Source of the DNA: Candidatus Saccharimonadota bacterium | Lineage (GTDB): Bacteria > Patescibacteriota > Saccharimonadia > Saccharimonadales > Saccharimonadaceae | Reading direction: 5' to 3' | NCBI GenBank assembly: GCA_905373315.1 | Contig: CAJPSL010000020.1 | Span: forward strand, 1 to 7,329 | Length of the DNA stretch: 7,329 nt | In this document: piece by piece, positions 1-6,595 of the stretch | How the letters are laid out: each line of letters opens with the position of its first letter | Position numbering within the stretch: the first letter of the stretch is position 1 | The notes under the pieces: model-generated | The model's input: the letters and a program-made list of their open reading frames with translations, nothing else | The model's database searches: none | What the model was told of the DNA's origin: nothing | Translations under genes and position numbers: made by a program

Positions 1-2
1 AT

Positions 3-50
3 GCTGACAGAGTGGCGCGTGAGTTGATGCGAATTTATTTTGTGATATAG
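3..50 (+). CDS. possible 3' end of an upstream gene (partial)
   Basis: The frame beginning at base 3 is open from the window edge to a TAG at 48-50 and reads ADRVARELMRIYFVI, which has the look of an amphipathic C-terminal helix. A second open frame from base 1 reads MLTEWRVS and stops at TGA 25-27. With so little sequence neither can be assigned to a family, and the stretch could also be intergenic. The stop codon would fall inside the proposed -10 box of the next gene, as the stop of the 66-1769 gene does with the rnhA -10 box, which slightly favours the base-3 frame. Confidence 0.3.
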   Translation, partial: ADRVARELMRIYFVI

Positions 51-51
51 T
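24..51 (+). promoter_or_regulatory. putative promoter of the RelA/SpoT-like gene
   Basis: TTGATG (24-29) and TATAGT (46-51) are separated by 16 nt. An alternative -10, TGTAAT, lies at 51-56. The predicted transcription start would fall around 58-65, giving a leader of only a few bases before the ATG at 66. No Shine-Dalgarno is visible before that ATG. Confidence 0.45.
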
Positions 52-65
52 GTAATCTGTTAACA

Positions 66-1769
66 ATGACGGACAATACACAAAATTCAGCAAAGACGAT
101 TGATAATTCTGGTAACTTCTCTCGGAGAGGTGAGATATTTTATCATTCTGAAGCCTTATCTAAGGAACTAGTGGAGACGTTTGGCGGTCATCACATGACG
201 CCAGCGCGTCGTTCGGCGGCAAGACTGATCATAGAGATGCCGACGGATATTGAGGAAAATGAGCGGATTGATTACATCACCTCGGCACGTGACAATGATG
301 AAACGATAACCGCCGAGACGCAGCGAGATGTCGTGATTGGTATTCTTGAGGACTATAAGGTCTTGCAAGGTTTGTTTGCGTCATATATTGAAGGAATTGA
401 TGAGACGACATTGCAGGGTAAAGCATTGCGGCTAGAAGATGGCCAGCAAATCCCTGATGATTTAGGGAAAGACAATACGCAAAGTCCGTGGTCTGAAAAT
501 CCGCCGATGCCAGTACCGCGTATCGATGATTTGATCAAAACGTTCTCAACTAAGGGTGAGGGTGCTCAGGGTATTGGACTAGAAACAGCGATGATCGTTG
601 GGGCGGTAACACTTGCCAAATTAAAGACTACTCCATATCACGACGCAGCGGCTTACAAACAGGCAGTGCTTGCTGAAAACTTTTTGGCCCCAATGTGTGA
701 AATGACTGGTCTTGATAACCTAGCGTCTGAGTTGCATGACGAAGTCAATATCATCGCTGGGCGAAATATTGGTGATGCTGTGGACGGTAGTGATTTGAGC
801 GGTAACATTGACCCACTGATTGATGAAGTAGACAGGGTCGTGTCGTCGCATTTTGGCCCCAAGGACTCGGTCAATCCTGAGCGATTTAACTTTGCCATGA
901 ATAATATTAAGCAAATTTTTTCTAGGTTGCTTGGTAAGCCAGATTTGCGGCCAGCTGTGGAGACAACCTCACCCCACAATACGCTGTTTGCAGTTGCTAC
1001 TGTGACAGCGCGAAACGGTATTAAGGCAGAGGCGCGAGCTCGTGGTAAGGGACGAGGCTCGTACCTTATAAAGTTTTTACGATCCATAGGATACTATGAG
1101 CCGCACTCTCAGCCACTGAAGGATGAAGGTGATTTTCACCCAATTGATCTGTATGGTACGGTGGTGATCGCCGATGATGATAAGCAGATGGCCGATTTGT
1201 ATGTTGAGGCGGTGGTTAATGCCTTGAGTGACGAGAAGATTACGCCATATCCGGCGCCCGGACGCGATAAGGAATGCTTTGTTGTCAAGGGATCTCCAGA
1301 ATTTCAGGAGAATATTCGCAGGGCAGTCCTTGAGAGGATTCCTGACGCCGACATGGAATTGTTTAGTTTTAAAGACAGCGGCAGGGACTTTACTGATGCA
1401 AAAATTACTGGTTTTTCTGAGACGGGTGACAAGCGAGTGCCATTTGCACCATTTGAGATGCAGTTCTCGACACCAGATGCTCGCTTGGTGGCACGAACTG
1501 GTAAAAAGGCGGCACACTTCTTCTTTAAGCTGCGCAAGATATATGGTGATTTAGTGGATATGACTGACGAGACAGCTGATGCGATAATCGATATTTGGCA
1601 GCGTAAGCAGGATTACTTTACGAGCGCTGACGATAGCGCCAAGGAATATCACCTGACAAACCAGAGTCGTGAACGAGTAGCGCACTTTAAGGAGCAGGCA
1701 TTAGATAGGCGTAAATCCTTACTTAAACGCGTTCGCGATATGGCGAGACGAGCGCTGAATGGTATATAA
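66..1769 (+). CDS. divergent RelA/SpoT-like (p)ppGpp synthetase/hydrolase homologue
   Basis: This 567-residue soluble protein appears to have RelA/SpoT (RSH) architecture at low identity. Residues about 40-110 align with the RSH HD domain, but the His-Asp pair reads R75-D76. Residues 172-225 (TLAKLKTTP, then AENFLAPM, TGL and EL) match the end of the hydrolase half (RLHNMRTL... E.yaPla.rlG...EL), again without its catalytic Asp/Asn. In the synthetase half, R326, K328, S332 and K336 have exactly the family spacing R-x-K-x(3)-S-x(3)-K. D361 in PIDLYG fits the metal-binding Asp, and E464-x-Q466 followed 20 residues later by AAH484 and K488 fits EVQIRT...GVAAHWKYK. The guanine-stacking Tyr appears as F442 and the following His as K446. 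There is no TGS or ACT regulatory region, only a basic helical tail (about 530-567). Hydrolase activity is unlikely, and synthesis of (p)ppGpp or another product is open. The family call is my alignment by eye. The ATG at 66 is the only good start. Confidence 0.65.
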   Translation: MTDNTQNSAKTIDNSGNFSRRGEIFYHSEALSKELVETFGGHHMTPARRSAARLIIEMPTDIEENERIDYITSARDNDETITAETQRDVVIGILEDYKVLQGLFASYIEGIDETTLQGKALRLEDGQQIPDDLGKDNTQSPWSENPPMPVPRIDDLIKTFSTKGEGAQGIGLETAMIVGAVTLAKLKTTPYHDAAAYKQAVLAENFLAPMCEMTGLDNLASELHDEVNIIAGRNIGDAVDGSDLSGNIDPLIDEVDRVVSSHFGPKDSVNPERFNFAMNNIKQIFSRLLGKPDLRPAVETTSPHNTLFAVATVTARNGIKAEARARGKGRGSYLIKFLRSIGYYEPHSQPLKDEGDFHPIDLYGTVVIADDDKQMADLYVEAVVNALSDEKITPYPAPGRDKECFVVKGSPEFQENIRRAVLERIPDADMELFSFKDSGRDFTDAKITGFSETGDKRVPFAPFEMQFSTPDARLVARTGKKAAHFFFKLRKIYGDLVDMTDETADAIIDIWQRKQDYFTSADDSAKEYHLTNQSRERVAHFKEQALDRRKSLLKRVRDMARRALNGI

Positions 1770-1770
1770 T
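1765..1770 (+). promoter_or_regulatory. -10 box of rnhA, overlapping the upstream stop codon
   Basis: A perfect TATAAT contains the TAA stop (1767-1769) of the preceding gene and ends 7 nt before the rnhA ATG at 1778. Transcription would start at or next to the A of the ATG, giving a leaderless message. No convincing -35 is seen 16-18 nt upstream. A shifted reading, TGG followed by TATATA (1760-1768), would be an extended -10. Confidence 0.6.
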
Positions 1771-1777
1771 TGGCCAT

Positions 1778-2203
1778 ATGACGATTTACTATACTGACGG
1801 TTCTGCTTCGCCAAATCCCGGTCCGGGTGGTTTTGCGGTAATTCGCGATCTCCAGCCGTGGATCTTGGGTTCAGAGGATGGCGAGACGACCAATATTCGC
1901 ATGGAAGGCAAGGCGCTGATTGCGGCGCTCCGGGACGCTGACGGTGCGCCGTGTGTGATTTATACTGACAGCGAGTTTTGGATTAACGTAGTAACTAAGT
2001 GGGCTCCAGGCTGGGAAAAGCGCGGCTGGACAAAGAAGGGCGGCGAGATCAAAAATCTGGACATCGTGCGTGAGCTATATGAGCTGTATTCGAATTCGCA
2101 GGCGGAACTCCGCTGGGTGCGCGGTCATGAGGGCGACGAGGGTAATGAGTTGGCGGACACCTGGGCCAACCGAGCGCGTGAAGGCGAAAGATTGACTAGA
2201 TAA
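1778..2203 (+). CDS. rnhA: ribonuclease HI
   Basis: RNase HI cleaves the RNA strand of RNA-DNA hybrids, removing R-loops and primer remnants in the cytoplasm. The 141-residue protein is close to the usual 145-155. The four catalytic acidic residues are present in their normal contexts: D7 in YTDGSASPNPGPGG, E43 in RMEGKALIAAL, D64 in YTDSEFW and D127 in GNELADTWA. H117 in WVRGHEG is the flexible-loop histidine that aids product release. Residues 75-93 (W..GWEKRGWTKKGGEIKN) match the substrate-handle region, and there is no extra hybrid-binding domain. The gene starts 8 bases after the previous stop and has no Shine-Dalgarno, consistent with leaderless expression from the -10 box at 1765-1770. 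Nearby genes for a Pif1-like helicase and a KwaB-like DNA-binding protein suggest a nucleic-acid maintenance or defence neighbourhood. All key residues are intact, so an active enzyme is expected. Confidence 0.93.
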   Translation: MTIYYTDGSASPNPGPGGFAVIRDLQPWILGSEDGETTNIRMEGKALIAALRDADGAPCVIYTDSEFWINVVTKWAPGWEKRGWTKKGGEIKNLDIVRELYELYSNSQAELRWVRGHEGDEGNELADTWANRAREGERLTR

Positions 2204-2220
2204 CGCATTCATGATATAAT
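2192..2220 (+). promoter_or_regulatory. strong sigma-70-type promoter inside the 3' end of rnhA
   Basis: TTGACT (2192-2197) and TATAAT (2215-2220) are separated by exactly 17 nt, and TGA directly before the -10 makes it an extended -10. This is the best consensus promoter in the window. Its -35 lies in the last codons of rnhA. Only 6 nt separate the -10 from the GTG start at 2227, predicting a leaderless transcript. Confidence 0.75.
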
Positions 2221-2226
2221 ATAAAC

Positions 2227-2742
2227 GTGAGTGAATTGTATTTGCCAAAGCACGTGCAGCTGGATTTACATCCATTTTACTGCTATCCAGATCCGGCTGA
2301 TCGGCTGTACTCGCGCGTTGGTGTTGTTACGCAGGTTGAATTGGGTAAAGACGCGCTACGCGTTAAGGCGGGCGTTAGCGATGATAGTACCCATGACATA
2401 TTGGCGGCTCAGATTGGTCCGGGTAAGGACCAAAGGATAACATTGCCGCCTGAGATGTATACAAGGCAAGGGTTAGCAGTTGCTTGGTATTATCCCAATC
2501 TAAGAGGTAGAGTCGGAGGAGCAGCTGGTCCAATGGTTAATAGAGGCCTTAATCGAGAGGCTAGATTGACGCAGGAACAGACAAAACAATGTTTGGAAAT
2601 GGCGACTCTGGCGATTACTTTGTTTGTAGTTAAGCCACCGCTCAAAGTATTGGAAGAAGAAGATCTCAGTAATATCACCGTTGATAAAGAAATACTAACC
2701 AAGGCAAAGAGACAATTTGGCAAGTATATAGGCTCCGCTTAG
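2227..2742 (+). CDS. hypothetical protein, 171 residues, family not recognised
   Basis: I do not recognise this protein. It is a soluble, full-length reading frame starting with GTG, 6 nt after a consensus promoter and without a Shine-Dalgarno. Residues 1-95 alternate hydrophobic and polar positions and look beta-rich (RVGVVTQVEL, ALRVKAGV, QRITLPPEMY, GLAVAWYY), which would suit a small barrel or sandwich. A glycine-rich stretch (94-101) leads into probable helices at 115-136 and 152-168. A moderately hydrophobic segment (122-136) contains Glu and Thr and is too short and polar for a confident membrane helix, so this is not the four-helix membrane protein KwaA despite lying next to a KwaB-like gene. 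Two Cys (19, 122) do not form a metal motif. Codons in the second half (AGG, AGA, ATA) look more AT-tolerant than those of the flanking genes. No function is proposed. Confidence 0.75.
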   Translation: MSELYLPKHVQLDLHPFYCYPDPADRLYSRVGVVTQVELGKDALRVKAGVSDDSTHDILAAQIGPGKDQRITLPPEMYTRQGLAVAWYYPNLRGRVGGAAGPMVNRGLNREARLTQEQTKQCLEMATLAITLFVVKPPLKVLEEEDLSNITVDKEILTKAKRQFGKYIGSA

Positions 2743-2763
2743 CTGGTAGTGCCTGACAAAAAT

Positions 2764-2772
2764 TGCTATACT
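2764..2772 (+). promoter_or_regulatory. extended -10 promoter of the KwaB-like gene
   Basis: TGC followed by TATACT (2767-2772) forms an extended -10 element that ends 6 nt before the ATG at 2779. The best -35-like string, TGACA (2755-2759), is too close to serve. The position predicts a leaderless message and argues for 2779 rather than the upstream GTG at 2749 as the start. Confidence 0.55.
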
Positions 2773-2778
2773 AGGGCA

Positions 2779-3756
2779 ATGGAAGAAGTGAGGGAAACGA
2801 CTGATATTTTTTTGTGGGCTAATCAAACTGATGCGAAGAAGAATGACTTACAGATTGAGCTGTTTTTGTTTAATAAAAATTACACGCCGTATGCTATGCC
2901 TTTGAAGGGCGATGTTGAGCAACAGCTCCGGCCGCTATTTTTGTTTGATTATATCAATCAAGTTAATTTGGGCGCCGGCACTGGTCTTAGCGTGCGAGAT
3001 TATGAACTGAGTGAAGCAGAAGACAACGTCTTGCTGCGGACAGACCTCGCCAAGGTTGGCCGGGCGGAAACTTTGATTCATTTGATTGAGCATGAGCGTG
3101 ACGACATTGTGGAGTTTTCGGAAATCGAGCATGAGTTCAAGCGGATGAAAGGGCTGATCGCGCGGTTTACTGACCCGAATGATTCAGAAAAAGTCTTTTA
3201 CACGGCGAAGCTAATCCAGCAGGGACAGACGCTGAAAAGCGCACTGGCGTGGGAGTTTTCTGATGGCAAGTTTGGCGCGTTTAAGGCAGAAGTCGGTTTT
3301 AAGGTGCCAGATGATAACCAGGTGCTGATCATCGGTCAGGATATATTTGCCTTTAATCCGTCGAAGTTCGAGCGGATGTTTGGTTATGAGTACAAGAAAC
3401 AGGTGATTGCCGATAAGAAAGTGGCGGAGATTGAAAAGGAATATAAGTTGAGCTTCCCAGAGGGCTTGGATCTGAATGCGCTGGTCAAGGAACGTAAAAA
3501 GACCATCAATAAACTACAGAAACTAGAGATCGGCGAGGTCAAGCAAGAGCAGATACTGGATTATGCTGACGAGATGCAGTTGGAGTTGATGAGCGATGAT
3601 AACGGCGCGATTATCATTATGGACGGCAACGATCTGGATATGTTCGTGAACCTGATCAACGAGGATTACATTGAGAGCAAAATTACCGGTAAGCGCTACG
3701 AAATTAAGTCGAAAAAACTGTTGGGCGAGCCTGAGGGCGAACCACCGCGAGGTTAA
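2779..3756 (+). CDS. DUF4868 / KwaB-like protein
   Basis: This 325-residue soluble protein resembles the DUF4868 family, whose best-known member is KwaB, the DNA-binding effector of the two-gene Kiwa anti-phage system. The most family-like parts, numbered from the ATG at 2779, are about 189-203 (DIFAFNPSKFERMFG) and 290-315 (NLINEDYIESKITGKRYEIKSKKLL), with a charged helical stretch between (about 212-270). Length is near that of KwaB. The frame can be extended to a GTG at 2749, but that codon lies upstream of the extended -10 box and lacks a Shine-Dalgarno, so 2779 is preferred. No gene for KwaA, the membrane partner, is in the window. The 171-residue protein upstream is soluble. The stop codon is 2 nt from the ATG of the Pif1-like helicase, so the two are very probably co-transcribed and translationally coupled. 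The family assignment is recognition by eye. A defence role is inference, and a housekeeping DNA-binding role is possible. Confidence 0.68.
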   Translation: MEEVRETTDIFLWANQTDAKKNDLQIELFLFNKNYTPYAMPLKGDVEQQLRPLFLFDYINQVNLGAGTGLSVRDYELSEAEDNVLLRTDLAKVGRAETLIHLIEHERDDIVEFSEIEHEFKRMKGLIARFTDPNDSEKVFYTAKLIQQGQTLKSALAWEFSDGKFGAFKAEVGFKVPDDNQVLIIGQDIFAFNPSKFERMFGYEYKKQVIADKKVAEIEKEYKLSFPEGLDLNALVKERKKTINKLQKLEIGEVKQEQILDYADEMQLELMSDDNGAIIIMDGNDLDMFVNLINEDYIESKITGKRYEIKSKKLLGEPEGEPPRG

Positions 3757-3758
3757 GC

Positions 3759-5279
3759 ATGGATCAAGAATTAGCGCTGGCGATTTTGATGAGCGGTCGG
3801 TCGGCGCTGCTGACGGGTGCGGCTGGTACCGGCAAAACACACCTGCTGAACACTTTTATTGCACAGGCGCGTAACCAGGGTAAAAAGGTGTCGGTAACAG
3901 CGACGACGGGCTTGGCAGCAACGCACTTGGGCGGCAATACGATTCACAGTTGGAGTGGAATTGGTGTCAGTGATCACTTAGCGAACAACTTTTTTGATCG
4001 GCTGTCAAAAACGCGGCGTGAGGTGATTACCAAGACCGATGTGCTGGTGATTGACGAGATTTCCATGCTGCATGATTTTCGGTTGGACATGGTCGATCGG
4101 GTGCTGCGTGGTGTCCGGGAAAATGACCAGCCATTTGGCGGTGTGCAGCTGGTGATGAGCGGTGACTTTTTCCAATTGCCGCCAATCAATCGTCCGGGCG
4201 AGCAGGGCGGCGGTTTCGTGGTGTATTCGGAAGCGTGGCAGGAATTACAGCCGGCGGTGCTATATCTGGAGCGGCAATATCGGCAAAATGACGAGCAGCT
4301 GCTCGAGATTTTGACGGCACTGAGAAATGATGATATTAGGCGGCATCATGCTGAGACGCTGCTGGCACGAACGGAAGTTCAGGTGCCTGACGGTGACATT
4401 ACCGAACTACACACCGTCAATGTTGATGTTGATGCCATCAATAGTCAGAAATTGGCTGAGCTAGTAGGCGAGGAGCGGACGTATCAGCAGACGACGACCG
4501 GCTCAAAGGTGTATATCGAGAGCTTGCAGCGGTCAGTGCTGGCGCCGAGCGAACTTGTGTTGAAATTGGGCGCGTTGGTGATGGCCGTGAAAAATTCGCC
4601 GCAGAAATTGTACGCCAATGGTAGTATCGGCACGGTGGTGGATTTTGAGCCGCTGACCGATTATCCGATTGTGGAGTTTCGTAATGGCCGGCAGGTGACG
4701 ATGCTGCCAGATGTCTGGGAGCTGCGTGACGGCGAACGCAAGCGGGCGAGTATCTCGCAGGTGCCGCTGCGGCTGGCGTGGGCCATCACGGTGCATAAAA
4801 GCCAGGGTATGACCTTGGATGCGGCTCGGATTGACCTGAGAAAGGCGTTTGTTGAGGGCATGGGCTACGTGGCCTTGAGCCGGGTGCGGGATTTGGATAA
4901 TTTATATTTGTATGGAATTAATCGTAAGGCGCTGGAAATTTCACCGGATGCATTGGCAATTGATGAGGTGTTGCAGCGGGCAAGTAATGAAGCAGCCAGG
5001 CACTATCGTCCAATACTGGAGGATATGAAGCGAAAACAGTCAGCGCCGAAAAAATCAGGCAGGAAATCTCAGTCTGGCAGCTGGCAGCAAAAAATTGCCA
5101 AAATGCGCGAAACCTATCCCAAAGCATATATGCCATGGGAAAAAGCCGATGACGACATTCTCAAACAGGAGTTCTTGCAGGGCGCAACCATCCAGCAACT
5201 TAGTCAAAAACTTGGTCGCCATGAAGGCTCAATTCGCATGCGACTACAGAAGCATTTTGGGGAGGATATCGTAGCGTAA
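3759..5279 (+). CDS. Pif1/RecD-like superfamily 1 DNA helicase with C-terminal helix-turn-helix
   Basis: An ATP-driven helicase of the Pif1/RecD2 branch of superfamily 1, expected to move 5' to 3' on single-stranded DNA and to open forks, R-loops or folded DNA. Motifs appear in order: Walker A GAAGTGKT (20-27), TATTGLAA (47-54), Walker B VLVIDE (95-100), GDFFQLPP (135-142), ERQYRQ (171-176), NGSIGTV (287-293), ITVHKSQGMTLD (343-354) and YVALSRVRDLDNLYL (370-384). A basic, low-complexity linker (about 423-445) leads to a C-terminal module at 455-500 (W460, LSQKLGRHEGSIRMRL) that reads as a Myb-like or sigma-type helix-turn-helix, probably for DNA binding. The core is complete, so an active enzyme is expected. 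The ATG follows a GAGG at 3749-3752 with 6 nt spacing, inside the end of the KwaB-like gene, so expression is coupled to it. Pif1-type helicases are common in this kind of bacterium, so the gene alone does not imply defence. Confidence 0.9.
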   Translation: MDQELALAILMSGRSALLTGAAGTGKTHLLNTFIAQARNQGKKVSVTATTGLAATHLGGNTIHSWSGIGVSDHLANNFFDRLSKTRREVITKTDVLVIDEISMLHDFRLDMVDRVLRGVRENDQPFGGVQLVMSGDFFQLPPINRPGEQGGGFVVYSEAWQELQPAVLYLERQYRQNDEQLLEILTALRNDDIRRHHAETLLARTEVQVPDGDITELHTVNVDVDAINSQKLAELVGEERTYQQTTTGSKVYIESLQRSVLAPSELVLKLGALVMAVKNSPQKLYANGSIGTVVDFEPLTDYPIVEFRNGRQVTMLPDVWELRDGERKRASISQVPLRLAWAITVHKSQGMTLDAARIDLRKAFVEGMGYVALSRVRDLDNLYLYGINRKALEISPDALAIDEVLQRASNEAARHYRPILEDMKRKQSAPKKSGRKSQSGSWQQKIAKMRETYPKAYMPWEKADDDILKQEFLQGATIQQLSQKLGRHEGSIRMRLQKHFGEDIVA

Positions 5280-5292
5280 GCAGAGTATACGG

Positions 5293-5298
5293 TATAAT
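5293..5298 (+). promoter_or_regulatory. -10 box of the GH1 glycosidase gene
   Basis: A perfect TATAAT ends 7 nt before the ATG at 5306. No good -35 is visible. The in-frame ATG at 5297 is formed by the end of this hexamer and would be upstream of the predicted transcription start, so it is unlikely to be used. The geometry matches the three upstream genes and predicts a leaderless mRNA. Confidence 0.6.
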
Positions 5299-5305
5299 GA
5301 TAGAT

Positions 5306-6568
5306 ATGACGGATGCAAAACGATCGAATCCAAGCTTTCCAAAACGATTTTTATGGGGTGCGGCTATTTCGGCGCACCAGACGGAAGGAGGCTTGAACAA
5401 TCAGTGGACCGCCTGGGAACTGGAAAATGCTAAAACGTTGGCCACGCAGGCGCCATACAGTTTTGGGCGGACTGCCATGTGGTCACATGTGGAAAAAGAG
5501 GCTACCAATCCTGACAATTATGTTTCAGGCACTGGAGTTGAGCATTATTCGCGGTATGAAGAAGACTTTCAATTATTGGAGCAAATGGGGCTTAATTCAT
5601 TTCGGTTTGGAATCGAATGGGCTCGTGTGGAGCCAGAAGAGGGTGCTTGGGATGCGTCGGTGATTGATCATTATCGCACCTATTTGAAACGGTTGAAAGA
5701 ATTGGAAATCACCCCTGTAGTAACGCTGTTTCATTTTACCTTGCCAGTTTGGTTTGCCGAGAAAGGTGGCTTTGAGAGGCGAAGTAATGTGGCTTATTTT
5801 GTGCGATTTGTGGAAAAGATTTTCGATGAGCTGGGTCGTGATCTGGAGTGGATTATTAGTATCAATGAGCCGCTGGTGTATGTCGGAGAAAGTTATTTTC
5901 AGGGAACATGGCCGCCAAATCAAACTAAAAAGCTGCTTGGATTTAAGGTGTTACTAAATCTGATACGGGCGCACAAGAAGGTTTATCAGCTTGCGTGCAA
6001 AAATCGCCGCCACAAAGTGTCGATGGCGCATAATCTATCGTACATTTACGCTGGGGACGACGCTTGGGTGTCGCGGCTGAGTGCCCGAGTGGCTGACTAT
6101 TTGGTCAATCAGTGGATCGTTCGGCGAGTGCGCAAGCATAGTAATTTTCTGGCGGTCAATTATTACTTTGCGCAACGGTTTTTTGGGTATCGAGTGCATA
6201 ATTCTGAGAAAAACCCAGAAAGCGACTTGGGCTGGGATATGCAGCCAGACAAATTGTATGAGCTGCTAGTCGAAACGTACAAAAAGCACCAATTGCCAAT
6301 TTTTATCACAGAGAATGGGTTGGCTGATGCGACAGATCAACACCGTAAATGGTGGCTGATGGAAACGATTCGGGCTATGGACAGGGCGCTCAAAGAAGAC
6401 GTCAAAATCATCGGCTATCTGCACTGGAGTCTGCTCGATAACTTTGAGTGGGACAAGGGATACTGGCCGAAGTTTGGTCTGGCAAGGGTTGATAGAAAAA
6501 CCATGGAACGTACGTTGCGGGCAAGTGGTAAATGGTATGGCATGGTCGTGAAGCGATTGCGATCATAG
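5306..6568 (+). CDS. glycoside hydrolase family 1 (beta-glucosidase/beta-galactosidase type)
   Basis: A retaining glycosidase that hydrolyses a terminal beta-linked sugar. From the ATG at 5306 it has 420 residues, slightly shorter than the usual 440-480. The family landmarks are all present: LWGAAISAHQTEGG with Q25, FGIEWARVEP (101-110), H144 in TLFHFTLPVWF, acid/base E188 in SINEP, nucleophile E336 in ITENG, and sugar-binding W374, E381 and W382 in HWSLLDNFEWDKGYWPKFGL. There is no signal peptide or membrane segment, so it acts in the cytoplasm. No transporter, kinase or phosphotransferase gene is beside it. The acid/base motif is SINEP rather than the common TxNEP, a mild variation. The true substrate (beta-glucoside, beta-galactoside or a phospho-sugar) cannot be read from the sequence. 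The gene has its own -10 box and ends in a hairpin terminator, so it is probably a single-gene unit that also receives read-through from the helicase. Confidence 0.92.
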   Translation: MTDAKRSNPSFPKRFLWGAAISAHQTEGGLNNQWTAWELENAKTLATQAPYSFGRTAMWSHVEKEATNPDNYVSGTGVEHYSRYEEDFQLLEQMGLNSFRFGIEWARVEPEEGAWDASVIDHYRTYLKRLKELEITPVVTLFHFTLPVWFAEKGGFERRSNVAYFVRFVEKIFDELGRDLEWIISINEPLVYVGESYFQGTWPPNQTKKLLGFKVLLNLIRAHKKVYQLACKNRRHKVSMAHNLSYIYAGDDAWVSRLSARVADYLVNQWIVRRVRKHSNFLAVNYYFAQRFFGYRVHNSEKNPESDLGWDMQPDKLYELLVETYKKHQLPIFITENGLADATDQHRKWWLMETIRAMDRALKEDVKIIGYLHWSLLDNFEWDKGYWPKFGLARVDRKTMERTLRASGKWYGMVVKRLRS

Positions 6569-6595
6569 TGTTCAGCTAGCCACACAGTACACTAG

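Noticed and set aside
653..1554. Long reading frames on the opposite strand and in other frames across the RelA/SpoT-like gene
   Set aside because: They are shadows of the 567-residue gene, rich in Ser/Arg/Cys, with no start signals and no family resemblance.
2231..2440. 69-codon + strand frame inside the 171-residue gene
   Set aside because: Cys/Trp/Arg-rich composition typical of an off-frame reading. The GTG frame has the promoter and the normal protein-like composition.
2749..2778. GTG start at 2749 for the KwaB-like gene
   Set aside because: It lies upstream of the extended -10 box and has no Shine-Dalgarno. The ATG at 2779 fits the leaderless spacing of its neighbours. It could still be used on read-through RNA.
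2227..3756. Complete Kiwa system (KwaA plus KwaB)
   Set aside because: The 171-residue protein is soluble with no run of membrane helices, so it cannot be called KwaA. Only the KwaB-like half is supported.
5297..5305. ATG at 5297 as the GH1 start
   Set aside because: It is part of the TATAAT box itself. The ATG at 5306 is correctly spaced from the box.
6566..6594. Inverted repeat TAGTGT/ACACTA after the GH1 stop
   Set aside because: Only 6 bp with a 17-nt loop. The 11-bp hairpin immediately downstream explains termination.
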